A DNA stretch of 64,000 nt from Siphonodentalium dalli (lineage: Eukaryota; Mollusca; Scaphopoda; Gadilida; Siphonodentaliidae), in the NCBI GenBank assembly GCA_032622095.1, contig CP136063.1, positions 28,276,987-28,340,986 on the forward strand, read 5' to 3'. Position 1 is the first letter of the stretch. Every line of letters begins with the position of its first letter. The notes under the pieces were generated by a model. It was not told the DNA's origin. It was given only the letters and a program-made list of their open reading frames with translations, and searched no databases. The translations under genes and the position numbers were made by a program. Positions 39,194 to 50,991 of this stretch are shown one piece after another.

Positions 39194-40140
39194 ATGAAAC
39201 TGTTCGGCCTGGAAATTTTCCATCTGTAAAAAGAAAACAAGTATATCTATATAAACAATAATAATAATGTTAATACAGCGGCCAATGAACGCGTTTCTAT
39301 ACATTACCATTGTTATAAGGCTTGAACTAACATTTACAGGTTCATAATGCTTGTCAGGGTGGGGGAGAAACAACAGGTGATGGATATCCCGCCGCACGCA
39401 GCTGATTCGAGCGATAATAGTGTAAGCACGATACCAGAACTTTTAAATTTGTATGGTCTTACTGTGGCTTGGAAATCGTCATACCCAGAGTTTCGAAATT
39501 TTCACTCGAGATTAGCTTCTTTCGAAAACTGGACCTCGCCCGTGGAGGCTGCTAAAATAGCTGGAGCTGGTTTCTTTTTCACAAAGACCGCTGTAAACCA
39601 TATGTTATAGTTGCGGATGTAGGTTGTGGCAATGGGAAAAGAGAGATGATCCTCGAACTGAACATTACCGTTTCTTTCCAAATTGTAGCTATATATGAAC
39701 ATTACCGTTTCTTTCCAAATTGTAGCTATCTCAATTAGTTGCAACGTTTCCTGCCTGAAGATAGATATAAACAGGGGAACAGACCGAGATATTTAATGAA
39801 AATCCCCGATGTACCAGGAATTTTTTCATTGCAACGTCCCGTGGATAGTGCCTCTGTTCAAGAAATGAATACATTTTCAATAGATGACCTTACCGTTAAT
39901 TTCGAAGAAATGACTGAAATAAACGATGAGAGACTGTCTGGTTCCTATGAAGATGACTGGCCTGATACGACAGTAGACGTTTCTGAAGAATGCAAATGTA
40001 TCATTTGTCTAGAGAATAATAACAACTGTGTGCTTTTACCACGTGGACACGTATCAATGTGTGGCATGTTTGCGCTCGGTTCTGAGACTTGTCCCTTGTG
40101 CAGAAGCGTAGTGCGTGCCTATGCCAAAACTTTTGGTTAA
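39194..40140 (+). pseudogene. Damaged IAP-like gene (BIR + RING), right-arm copy
   Basis: Inhibitor-of-apoptosis proteins bind caspases or signalling adaptors through BIR domains and act as ubiquitin ligases through RING. Here 39347-39600 gives the first half of a BIR (SRLASFENW, then AGAGFFF). From 39603 another frame gives the zinc-binding second half with its CxxC, His and Cys spacing. A 37-bp tandem duplication (39660-39733) and a TAG follow, and 39739-40140 ends in a RING-like domain. That RING has CIIC, H104, C108 and CPLC, but Arg102 and Phe111 replace two zinc ligands. A possible first exon lies at 39194-39225: GT at 39226 and AG at 39339 would join it in frame with the BIR start. Immune or apoptosis related by family; as read it cannot make a full protein. 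Confidence 0.75.
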
Positions 40141-40383
40141 ATGATTCATACCTGCGTTGTGAATACCCTGAATCACAGTTGCGTGTCATTTCCGGCCCTT
40201 CCTATAGGCCGAGACAGTTTACCCCGAAACCCCTTTATTCTGTATTTAGCTAATGTACTTCCGAGCCACTGTCTGAGAGTTCCCTCTGATCGAAACATGA
40301 TTGGCCCTTCCATATTTGGCTAATGCGATTCCGGGGGCAATCTGATTGGATTATATACTTTGAAACTGTTGCGATGGGACCGC

Positions 40384-40408
40384 CCAATGACGTCATATAG
40401 GGTATAAA
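40384..40408 (+). promoter_or_regulatory. CCAAT-CRE-TATA promoter of the PC4-like gene
   Basis: CCAAT at 40384-40388 runs into a perfect CRE palindrome TGACGTCA (40388-40395), and TATAAA lies at 40403-40408, 58 bp before the ATG. An E-box-like CACGTG lies near 40421. CREs are bound by CREB/ATF proteins, so inducible expression is plausible. No initiator was assigned. Confidence 0.65.
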
Positions 40409-40465
40409 CGTAATACATCCACGTGTCTCCGACATTTTCAGTTCAGCGTTCATCGAAACGATACC

Positions 40466-40987
40466 ATGAATTCTAAAATTTTCACCAAACACTTAGGACG
40501 GGATAGATACCTTACCGTCGGTGAATATAAAAGAATAAAAAATATAGACATCAGAATATGGAACGAGGGGAAGTTCCCTACTAAATTCGGCGCCTGCCTG
40601 AGATTACAACAGTGGCTGGAATTAGCTGATAACGCGCAGAAAGTGTATGAACATTTACAAAGCAGATCTTCTTTGGAAAGGATACATATCGGACATAACG
40701 AACACGTGACTTATGATCATGAACACAGTGTTGTACACATCAGAAAATTCTTTTACCCGAAAGACAGTGAGAGACTTTGCCCTACGAAGACAGGTGTAAC
40801 TCTTAGCCACTCAGAATTTGAACAGTTGATGTCCACCATTAATGACGTCACTGTGGCTGTACCGGAACTACAAACTTTAGTACCCTGCTACATGCAAGAG
40901 GATCATAAAAAAAATCAGCTTGGCTTTTTAATGTGTAGTTTCTGTTCACCGGAATTATGCAAAATATATACACCTGATTCGTTTTAA
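40466..40987 (+). CDS. Tandem PC4-like domain protein, right-arm copy
   Basis: Intact intronless 173-residue frame, ATG 40466 to TAA, followed by AATAAA at 41009-41014 and 41027-41032. Two PC4-like modules make up nearly the whole protein. Module 1 carries HLGRDRYLTV and FPTKFGACLRLQQW; module 2 carries IHIGH, VHIRKFF and PTKTGVTLSHSEF. PC4 family members bind single-stranded DNA and modulate RNA polymerase II transcription. Tandem PC4 genes with an HLG-type lead-in are, to my knowledge, multicopy in some marine invertebrates. It lies 325 bp downstream of, and on the same strand as, the IAP-like relic. The good promoter, clean frame and preservation in both arms suggest a working gene. Confidence 0.7.
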   Translation: MNSKIFTKHLGRDRYLTVGEYKRIKNIDIRIWNEGKFPTKFGACLRLQQWLELADNAQKVYEHLQSRSSLERIHIGHNEHVTYDHEHSVVHIRKFFYPKDSERLCPTKTGVTLSHSEFEQLMSTINDVTVAVPELQTLVPCYMQEDHKKNQLGFLMCSFCSPELCKIYTPDSF

Positions 40988-43900
40988 ACTGTAATTATTA
41001 TGTAATGGAATAAATGGATTGTGTTTAATAAATAATAAAATGTGTGAATTTTTAAAAGATGCGTTCCGTTTTACTGCTATGGAAAAGCCGACCCACGTGT
41101 AGTAAACCATGTCGAAATTATTCTCTGGCATGACCTTCCTCGATTATCTTGTGATTTTGTAATAACACTACAGAATGAGAATGACTTGAGAAATACCACG
41201 ACCAAACTCTACACCTCCTTCTGTAGTTTTTTGACTTAAAACAAAATAGCGGCCATGTTTTTCGTATGATTCGAACTAAAATCTCGTGATAACATCTGAG
41301 TGACGTCAGGCACGTACTCGCCAAATTTCATAACGATTGGTGGAAAAATGAGCCAACTATGACACTTTAAAATTCGAAGTGCATTTATGACTTAAATAAA
41401 AGATGACCACTGGAGGCCACATTTCTCAACCGATTCGTCCCCAATATGTGACGATGTCCGCTAAGTGACGGAGAGCAACCCCCGTGGTTCGACGAGAAAA
41501 TAAGCCTGACATGACATTTTATTTTTTTAAATATCTAAAATTCGAAATTGGCTGGCGGCCATGTTATTGAAATTATTCGAACCAAAATATGGTGCTTACC
41601 TCTAAGTGACGTCTGGCACGCACGTGACAAATTTCATTATGATAAGATAGAAAATGAGAACACAATGGTACTTTTTTTTACTTGAAGGTAAGTGGCTACT
41701 CTGTTATAATGCTGCTGTCGTTTAACATAGATTTGCGTCAATTTTATATGAATTAAAGCATATAGCTAAACTCTATATTAAAACGAGGGGGTATTGAGAC
41801 AATTTTGGAAATAAAGAGCGTTTGTATTGATGGATACGCCGAATTAGATTTAAATGCATAAGTGATGTGTACATTTAATGTATGTGACCCAAAATGCGCT
41901 CAGTTGTATGTTCAAATATCTATGGGTAAGGCGTTGATTGATTCCTGATAGTTCGATTATATACACCATATTGTAAAGTGGTAGTTAGAGAAAAAAGCTT
42001 AACGATTGTTAGAGATGATTTAATCAAGTTTGCCATTGAAATAACAGTGTACCATTAGTCGGGATACATATATTAAAGGGGCCACATACAGGTATTTTAA
42101 ACGGACCATATACGATGCCATTGGAATTATGAAGGATTTTTCAATACTAGTCAAATAGAATGTTTCCACATGTAGCATGTTCCAGAAAAATTGCGTGGTT
42201 GAAGATTACATGTGTCCAATGAGCGGGGAGTGAGCCGTTAGGGTTCACCCAGGGATTGCATTGAATTCCAATGACTCAGGTGTTGCGCCTGAAGTAAGTA
42301 TTGGTTATTTACTAGCAGCACCAAACATCGGTACGAACGTCTCCAAGGTTAATAAACACACATAACCCAGTGAGAGCTTTCCGATTAATGGCAGCAAGCC
42401 ATATTTCCGACTAAATCCTGAAAATACCAATAATTCTGTTGTGGATAAGGGGTCGATTAATTATGGCATTACTGTATGTGTATGAAATATATAGACATAA
42501 AACAACACACACCTCTACGTCTGGCTCTCTCTCTGCTCCTCTCTCTTTCTTCCGCTACTCCTTGATATTCTCAACACATGTGTTTTATGTTTGCTAGAGT
42601 ATGAGATGGGCCTCGTTTGGTTACATACGACCATGAAAGTAATATTACCTGTATACAGATAATTTACTTTACTAAAGGGGAATATTCAAGAAGGTAGATA
42701 ACTCGAGGGTTTAATATATTGCGAGGGAAGAAAGACGAGACCTTAGCTTTGTTGCCTCTGTCAGCACACTTAATGACATGTGTTTGTGATGAAGGTTATA
42801 GCGCATCAGGCGAGAGATTTTAATCTTTTTAATAATGTGGATTCAAACAGCAGAGCAATTAATGGCTGGAGAATGTTAAGCTTCGAAAATTGCAGAATGA
42901 TTCCATTAATCTATTCTGTGAATGATTGTGCAATACAATACCATGACATTAAACCAGACGCTCTTCAAATGTCTTCAAATGAGAACATGTTATGGGACCA
43001 TGGACTGGGGCGATTCAAACTGAAGCTTATATTATGATGGCATGGCGAACATTCCAAATGCATTGGCAGATCATGTGATACAAGTGCTTTCGATAGACAG
43101 ACAGTGCGTTGTCGATTCTAATGAGTTTACTGCCCAACTGTCAGGTCACGTGATGACTTTGAGAATATTCTATTATAGGAGATACGCACTGTTATTGTTT
43201 TTCCACATTCTAGAAAATTCTTGTTTCCTAGAGGTAATCTGCATATGTATTATTGGATATGTTGAAATATATATGTCCAAGGCGCTAAACGATTTCTGAG
43301 AATTTGTTTACATGGATACACCAGAGAGAGAGAGAGAGACATAGAGAGGACGTGAGAGAGAAGAGAGAAGAGAGAGAGATAAAGGGGATGAGATGCTGGG
43401 AGAGGGGGTAGTTGTGAGAAGTATTCAATAATTGAGTTGAGTTGTTACGTAATATGTAAAGATTTGTAAGGCAGAACGATTAAAGAAAGCATATAGAGCA
43501 CCAGAAGAGATAGATTATAATAAATATTATTAACAGATGTGGAATTCAAGAGAATAGTGTGCCAGTCTGGACCGATTAGTGTGCCTCTGTTTGTGAAAAT
43601 GTATAATGATCGGTGTCCCTACATACTTCATAAATGCTTGAAGTTGGATAGCTAGGAAAATCTATGAAGTGATGGTCTCATACACTCATTCACCACTCTA
43701 TTCACTAAATTTTTTTTTGAAATTTTTGAACATCTAAAATTATTTGTCAATTTTAGGAAAAATATTATGTTTTTTGAAGTTTTTCATGTTTTTTTTTCAG
43801 TTAGGAAAAAATTTGAAGTTTTTAAAGTTTTTCCTTTTTTTTTATTTTTGAAAAATTTGAAGTTTTTAAAGTTTTTCATTTTTTTTTTATTTTTGAAAAA

Positions 43901-44706
43901 TTTGAAGTTTTTAATTTTTTTTTTAATTTTTGAAAAATTTCAATTTTTTTAAGTTTTAACATTTTTTTTTCACTGCGAGTGCCGTGTGTAACTTTAACAT
44001 TCATCCACATTGTGTGTCGTGTGTCACTTTAACATTCATACACAGTGAGTGTGGAGTGTGCCTTTATATTTAGTTTATGGGTACCGAGTGTGGCTTTAAC
44101 ATTATACTGAGAGTGCTCCCCTTTGACATTCACGCACTGTGTGCACATTGTGTCACTTTAATATTCACACAGAATGATAGCCGAGTGTGTCTTTAAATTG
44201 ACTTTGTGAGTATCAGAATGTATTGTGTCCCTTTAATATTGATAACACTTTGATTACCGTGTGTACCTTTAATATGCGGTAATACACTTATTAGGAATAT
44301 AATTGAGGGGGGAGGTTCCCCCTGTTAATGAAAGTCCTCAAATATAGTTCGCACCTGACGATCAGTTTACACGGCTTCCTTTGATGACGGAAGTATACGA
44401 TTGTCCATTGTACCGTTCTCAAGGGCCCGAAAGCGTATACAACCATTCTCAAATAGCCACACCCACGCCCGTGAAGTACACATCCATATACTGAAGGACC
44501 CCCCACAACCGTTACGTATACAAATACCCACACCCACTGGTGTATACTCAAACACCCACGCGTCGCTACGTCATACTGTGCGGGGCGGGTACTTTCCTTT
44601 GATCTCCTTTGATGTCGGAAGACAATAAGGCAGTAGAATATGTACCCATACTTCCAATGTACTTCTATAATATACCTTTACCGGCCAAACCAGCCTGTAT
44701 GCAGCA

Positions 44707-45419
44707 GCCCGTGTTCCGAGCGTGTATTATACCATGTGGTAGCTATGCCTGCGATTGCATTGTTGAATGTGAGTCCTCTGCGAGTGGGAGGTGTCAACAT
44801 TGGCCACAATCGCCAGTAACTGGTGTTGCCCTGTATAGGGCAGGTATGTTATGGTAAGTTGCTGGTAAGTCGAGGGCAATACTATTGGGAAGGGACTGGC
44901 ATATATTCTATTTTGTGTTATACATAATTGCTCATCAATCCCAGCGTGCACCGATGGTTTGCAGTATATCAATAAATTCATTGTCGTAATTTTGTTCTGC
45001 ATTTGGTATTTAGTTTTTTTTTGTTTGGAAAGGGGTTACCACATTGCGAGCAGCGCACGGTCTGGGCGTTTATAACTAACGTAGTTATTATGTTAAGTTA
45101 TCAGTCCGTGGGACACCTCAACCTTCCCTGACTATAGTACACCACTTAGTCTGACCCCAATTGATAGGTGCAACATAGCAATAGTAAATATGTATACCAT
45201 CATATATTGTCTTCATGATAGAATATTGATTTCATTTATTGACCATAATAAACAAAACAGATTCAGATAGCAGAATTGTTGATGTGGATGAGAGGCGATA
45301 AGGGATCAAGCTATACAATATTATACATAACTATTCAAGAACTATAGCGTCTAAGGGGAGGTTGAGGATAAATTTGACTGATATATGTTGTCATGTTACT
45401 GACATGTTACTGACAAAAC
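44707..45419. other. Unique sequence between palindrome arm and zinc-finger repeats
   Basis: Not paired with 26691-27361. No gene recognised; short frames lack family likeness. Confidence 0.4.
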
Positions 45420-46158
45420 GTCTTCAGTCCTGTCTGACTCAATGTAACATCGAACTTCTTCTGACAACGGTCGCACTTGTAAGGGCACTCAATAGTGTGG
45501 GTTGTCAGGCTGACTGGGAACAATCTTATATACTCGTATGATTGATCACCTATGTGTGTTCATATGATTAGGCAGGGAAACGGACGCACTAAATGCCGTT
45601 CGGTACACGTCACACTTATATGGGCGATTAACTCTATAAATTATCTTATGCTGTTATGACTGAAGGCTATTCGAACCACGTCACATGCATATGGTCGATT
45701 ACCGGTGTTGATTCTTTTGTCACGGAACCGGACTCACTAAGTGCATTTTGGTACACGTCACACGCGTATGGGCGATTGACTGTGTGATTTCCCTTGTGTT
45801 GGTATGACTGAAGGATATTCAAACCTCGTCACATGCATATGGTCGATTACCGGTGTGGATTCTTTTGTCACGGAACCGGACTCTCTAAGTGCCCTTTGGT
45901 ACACGTCACACGCGTATGGGCGATTGACTGTGTGATTTCTCTTGTGTTGGTATGACTGAAGGATATTCGAACCTCGTCACATGCATATGGTCGATTACCG
46001 TACCGGTGTGGATTCTTTTGTCACGGAACCGGACTCACTAAGTGCCTTTTGGTACAAGTCACACGTGTATGGGCGATTGACTGTGTGATTTCTCTTGTGT
46101 TGGTACGATTGGAGGCTATTCAAACCACGTCACACTCGTATGGTCGATTACCTGTGTG
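45420..46158 (-). pseudogene. Decayed C2H2 zinc-finger repeats, inverted relative to 25.5-26.7 kb
   Basis: On the minus strand the same roughly 150-bp units occur about four times. The outermost module, 45430-45500, still reads ECPYKCDRCQKKFDVTL, a recognisable finger start with an intact CxxC. Stops and frame changes break the rest. Confidence 0.7.
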
Positions 46159-46313
46159 GCGTTTTTTACTTCAAAAGCGGAGACCTCACTTTACTACAAA
46201 AGCTGGCGATTTTATTACAAAAGTGGTGAGTTACTTCAAAAGCTGGCGTTTTTTACTTCAAATGTGGAGACCTACTTCAAAAGTGGTAAGTTACTTCAAA
46301 AGCTGGCGTAACA
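46159..46313. repeat. Right outer inverted repeat of the 21-kb palindromic locus
   Basis: Reverse complement of 25301-25455 with a handful of differences (e.g. CTTACCACTT versus TTACCACTT). It ends at GCCAGCTTTTGAAGTAA-type modules followed by unique sequence. Confidence 0.7.
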
Positions 46314-46685
46314 ATAGCTGTCCAACTCAACGGTCATCGAAAATGTTTTCGTCTACGGTGTTCTCAATCGACGTAATTATCATCTGAAGTTGAATCTCAG
46401 TACAATTCTTTGTTTGGAGAAGAGCGGCCATATTGAATTACAGTAAAAAGACTGCCTAGCCACACACTAAGAGAATTTGGATGAGAGAATTCCTATTTGA
46501 TTATATATAAAATTGTGAAACTATTCCTTTTAACGAGAGTCGCCATGCATGTATTGTCAAGTTGAAATAACTCTTAACAATAACTCGTGTGTATGATTAC
46601 TGTAATCCGTCATATTATCGCAAATGCGCGAGATCGTGAACAATACTCATAAGCTTATCGATCGATCAAACGGTCTCAGTGTAAA
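46314..46685. other. Intergenic sequence, nothing recognised
   Basis: No gene or shared repeat is supported. Confidence 0.35.
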
Positions 46686-47331
46686 CATGGATGATCATCC
46701 ACATATCGAATTCAACCCCCAGAATAGTTCTACTGCAATCGAATAGGGGCAGCCCGGTCCAATAAACACTACCCACCATGGGCATGACACGTCTGTGTCA
46801 ATAATCCTTGAACCTGACGCTCAACAAAAGTCTGATTTAAAAAGAGATAGATCGTCACTATTTTCTCCTTCGGATCACATAGACCCTAAAAAACAAAAAC
46901 CAGTCTATCAGGATTCTCTCATTGATGAACATTTGTCTCCGAGCGATTCATCTTCCGAAAACCCTGATACCGAAGCATACTTCGAATGTAGCTTGATAAA
47001 GGCGCTTGGTAGTGAAAGGATGCAAAAATCTTTCAGCATGATGATGGAAGGAATGCTTGAGAAATTACCAAAATGGCTAAGTTTGAGATCGCCAAAGTTT
47101 CTCAAGATGCGTTCGGGGTCTAAAGACAAATACGACCAAGACATTGCTGAGCTCAAAGAGGAAATGTCTGATATGAAACGAGAACTGGCGGCCGAACGGG
47201 ATGCGCGACGGGTTGACATCCGAGACATAATAGTCGAATTAGACAACCTGCAACAATACGGTCGCCGTAAAAACCTGCGTATTTCGAGTGTCCCAGAGAG
47301 AGATATTATCAAATTATCAAACTTAACATAA
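46686..47331 (+). mobile_element. LINE ORF1 fragment
   Basis: The main frame, 46795-47331, gives 178 residues. An acidic/Ser-rich start is followed by a coiled coil (DIAELKEEMSDMKRELAAER, IIVELDNLQQ) and then QYGRRKNLRISSVPE. That last motif is the usual start of the RRM in L1-like ORF1 proteins, which are RNA-binding chaperones of non-LTR retrotransposons. The frame ends just after this motif, so only the N-terminal part remains. Upstream, 46690-46745 may be part of the same ORF in another frame. Confidence 0.65.
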
Positions 47332-47750
47332 TATTTTGTGATAACAAAAAAAATTCCGGAAACTAAGCGCTTTTTTATTTTTTCCGCTCCATGGGTACCC
47401 CGGGAACTATATAATACACGTTTACAAAGAGATAATCCACATTTAAGAACCAATCTAATCTCAATTTTAGCTTAATGTCGTCATTACTTCATGAATACTT
47501 TTACAGATATGGAATATAGCAGATTCTCTTTGTCCATAATTTATAGCATCACCAATCCATTCTTTTAACAAACTCAAACAACATTAAATTGCGCATAATT
47601 TATTAATAATTACAACACTTACACTCGCGGAGGACGCTCTATATTTCATTCAAATATCGGGTGACATTCCGAAGCTTACAAGGCTTGTTTGTTGTCAATT
47701 TTGGAGGAAAAGCAAACACAAAAACAAACAATGGCCGCCGGTTTGACGCA
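47332..47750. other. MITE-end fragment and zinc-finger 3' flank
   Basis: 47395-47446 matches a MITE right end (ACTATATAATACACGTTTACAAAG then AGATAATCCAC). 47473-47705 is the paralogue of 7456-7690. Confidence 0.6.
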
Positions 47751-49993
47751 TCACACATCGCACTGATGCGGACACTCGCACGTGTGGATTATCTTATGAC
47801 TTCTTTTGGCGAATGATTTCTCAAAGATATCACACTGATACGGCCGATCGCCGGTGTGGATTCTCTTATAAGCAGTGGCTTGGGATGAAGTAGCAAATGA
47901 TTTCTCATACAGGTACACATCGCACTGATCCGGTCGATTGCTGGGGTGGATTATCATGTTGTTATTCCAGAATGGACTATCTTATGTTTCGTTAGATCAC
48001 TGTTCTGTGTGAATGATTTCTCACATATATCGCACTGATACGGACGACCTCCAGAATGGACTCGCTTATGCACCGTCAGGGTACTCTTCTCTGCGAATGA
48101 TTTCTCACATATATCACATTGATACGGACGCTCTCCAGAATGGACTCTATTATGTTTCGTTAGATCAGTCTTCTTGGTGAATGATTTCTCACAGATATCA
48201 CACTGATACGGCCGATCGCCGGTGTGGATTCTCTTATAAGCAGTGGCTTGGGATGAAGTAGCAAATGATTTCTCATACAGGTACACATCGCACTGATCCG
48301 GTCGATTGCTGGGGTGGATTATCATGTTGTTGTTGTTGTTCCAGAATGGACTATCTTATGTTTCGTTAGATCACTGTTCTGTGTGAATGATTTCTCACAT
48401 ATATCGCACTGATACGGACGACCTCCAGAATGGACTCGCTTATGCACCGTCAGGGTACTCTTCTCTGCGAATGATTTCTCACATATATCACATTGATACG
48501 GACGCTCTCCAGAATGGACTCTATTATGTTTCGTTAGATCAGTCTTCTCGGTGAATGATTTCTCACATATATCACATTAATACGGACGACCTCCAGAATG
48601 GACTCTCTTATGTTTAATCAGGTTACTCGTCTGGGTGAATGATTTCTCACATATATCACATGGATACGGACGATCTCCAGAATGGACTCTATCATGTCTC
48701 ATTAGGTTACTCGTCTCGTTGAATGATTTTCTCACATATATCGCATTGATACGGACGCGCTCCGGAATGGACTCTCTTATGTTTCGTTAGATCACTCGTC
48801 TGGGTGAATGATTTCTCACATTGATACAGACGATCTCCAGAATGGACTCTCTTATGTTTCATTAGGGTACTCTTCTCTGCGAATGATTTCTCGCACATAT
48901 CGCATTATGTCGCATTATTTGACTCTTCCCCCCAAATGATTTCCCACATATATCGCACTGATATGGACGATCTCCGGAATGGACTCCCTTGTGTCTCATT
49001 AGGCTACTCATCTGTGTGAATGATTTCTCACATATATCGCACTGATAAGGACGCTCGCCAGAATGGACTCTCTTATGTGCCATTAGGTTACTCTTCTCGA
49101 CGAAAGATTTCTCACATACATCGCACCGATACGGACGATCTCCAGAATGGACTCTCTTATGCGCCATTAGGTTACTCGTCTCGAGTCGTCTGGGTGAATG
49201 ATTTCTCACATATATCGCACTGATACGGACGCTCGCCAGAATGGACTCTCTTATGCGCCATTAATTTATTCTTCTCGACGAATGATTTCTCGCATATATC
49301 GCACCGATACGGACGATCTCCAGAATTGATTCTCTTATGCACCATTAGGTTACTCGTCTGGGTGAAATATTTCCCACATATATCGCACTGATACGGACGC
49401 TCGCCAGAATGGACTCTCTTATGCGCCATTAATTTATTCCTCTGGCCGAATGATTTCTCACATATATCGCACTGATACGGACGCTCTCCAGAATGGACTC
49501 TCTTATGTTGCATTAGGCTACTCGTCTGGGTGAATGATTTCTGACATATATCGCACTGATACGGACGCTCGCCAGAATGGACTCTCTTATGATCCATTAA
49601 GGTACTGTTCTCGCTAAATGATTTCTCACATATATCACACCGATACGGACGCTCTCCAGAATGGACTCTCTTATGTCTCATTAGGTCACTCGTCTGGGTG
49701 AATGATTTCTCACATATATCGCACTGATACGGACGCTCTCCAGAATGGAATCTCATATGTCGCATTATTTGACTCTTCCCCCCGAATGATTTCTCACATA
49801 TATCGCATTGATACGGACAATCTCCAGAATGGACTCTCTTATGCGCCATTAGGTTACTCGTCTGGGTGAATGATTTAGTCTCACACATATCGCACCGATA
49901 CGGACGCTCGCCAGAATGGACCATATTATGGGCCATTAATTTATTCTTCTCGCCGAATGATTTCTCACATATATCGCACTGAATCCTATTCAT
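47751..49993 (-). pseudogene. Long C2H2 zinc-finger gene relic, about 25 fingers
   Basis: The 5' part, 49172-49993, is open for nine fingers of the [15 protein letters not shown] type plus part of a tenth. One finger has a Thr inserted (CETKSF) and one has Asn for the last His (HKRIN). A 10-bp insertion near 49185 shifts frame. Further pieces are 48862-49209, 48707-48898, 47954-48325 and 47751-47957, with local duplications: about 48185-48320 resembles 47825-47955, including the LYEKSFATSSQATAYKRI unit. Read as separate pieces it is non-functional. Homologous to the relic at 7.7-9.1 kb. The LTR element inserted 24 bp beyond its first visible codon. Confidence 0.85.
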
Positions 49994-50016
49994 GGCCCGT
50001 TAATGGCGTTTAACAT

Positions 50017-50295
50017 TGTAGAATATGTCAGTATGAACTATGACCTCTGACCCATAAGAAACCATGAACTGTAACCTTTGACACCTTGAACTCTAACTGG
50101 CCTGTGATTGGGTAATAAGGGAGAAAGACGGGAGAGAAGGGCGGAGCTAAAAATGAAGTGTGCGCTCTCTTGAATCGGGACCGCCATCGGTAAAGCACGC
50201 CAGGGAAGTATATAGCTGGAAGGACTAGGAGAGTAAAACAGGTGAGAACCTTATATAAATAAGCTTATCTTTGCCATACCCCAAAAGATAACACA
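50017..50295 (+). repeat. 5' LTR
   Basis: 279 bp, TG...CA. A TATATAAATAAG motif at about 50254-50265 may serve as TATA box and/or poly(A) signal. Inserted between ACAT and the element body; the neighbouring zinc-finger relic ends just upstream. Confidence 0.9.
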
Positions 50296-50991
50296 TTGGC
50301 GACGAGAATATTGGCTTTGTCGTGGTGTTTTGAAGTTGTAATTCAATTATATCGGCAACGGGAAAGTTGGGGATTCCACTCGGCTCTAACTTTTTTCGGG
50401 TATTTTTTGTTATTCTCACTTGCCACCTTGGTTGGAATGGGCGCCTATAAAGACTTTTTCATTCCGTATTTTGTCGGAATTGGCGTTTATTAAGACTGCT
50501 TCTTTCCGTGTTTTGTCGAAGTGTCTGGGACACGTGGTTTGGCGGTGGGCGACACGGGGTATAGCTCCACGTGCTTTTGTTTATATTTTCCTGTTTCTTT
50601 TCCCAGAAACGGATGTTTTGGTCACGTGACCTCATGTTGCCCATGTGGATATTTTTTGTCTAATTTGGAGATTCAAGGGCATTTTACAGATTCTTTGCGA
50701 TATATATGCCTCTATTCAGGTATTAGCACTAGACACATTTGTCTCCGGCTAGGGGTATATCATGTTATTGCTTTTTCTGTCTCCTTTGAGCCAGTGCATG
50801 ATGGAATAATCTCAGTCTCGGTGACATTGTAGCTGTCAGAATTGTAACTTGCTGAAGTTTTCTTCCCTTTATTTTGTTACAAGTCCTATATACCGACGTC
50901 TCACGGGCTGCCATTTTTTTGGGGGTTGTTCTTGACACTATTGTGTATTGATCTGGACTTTATTGACACTATTGTGTTTTGAGATTTCCTC
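50296..50991 (+). promoter_or_regulatory. Primer-binding site and untranslated leader
   Basis: TGGCGACGAGAAT starts one base after the LTR, the usual place and TGG start of a tRNA-primer site; I cannot name the tRNA. The rest is a 0.7-kb leader with no supported ORF and an in-frame TGA shortly before the gag ATG. Confidence 0.6.

Larger units (their letters stand above)
36565..44706. repeat. Right arm (8.1 kb) of a giant inverted repeat
   Basis: Counterpart of 27362-35563 (8142 versus 8202 bp). The inner end diverges at 36565 (GCATATTTTTTGGC) and the outer end after GCAGCA at 44706. It carries the PC4-like and IAP-like genes on the plus strand, the AGAG microsatellite (43320-43380), the T-rich tandem repeats (43700-43970) and the GTGTGTCACTTTAACATTC repeats (43975-44290). 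About 36.7-39.15 kb holds no recognisable gene. Confidence 0.9.

Noticed and set aside
43767-43952. Phe/Lys-rich 61-residue frame
   Set aside because: Encoded by the T-rich tandem repeat; low complexity only.
27362-44706. Integrated herpes-type virus genome (inverted repeats plus IAP/RING genes)
   Set aside because: Arms are gene-poor and no capsid, terminase or polymerase gene is visible; host duplication or a transposon explains it equally well. Kept only as a remote option.
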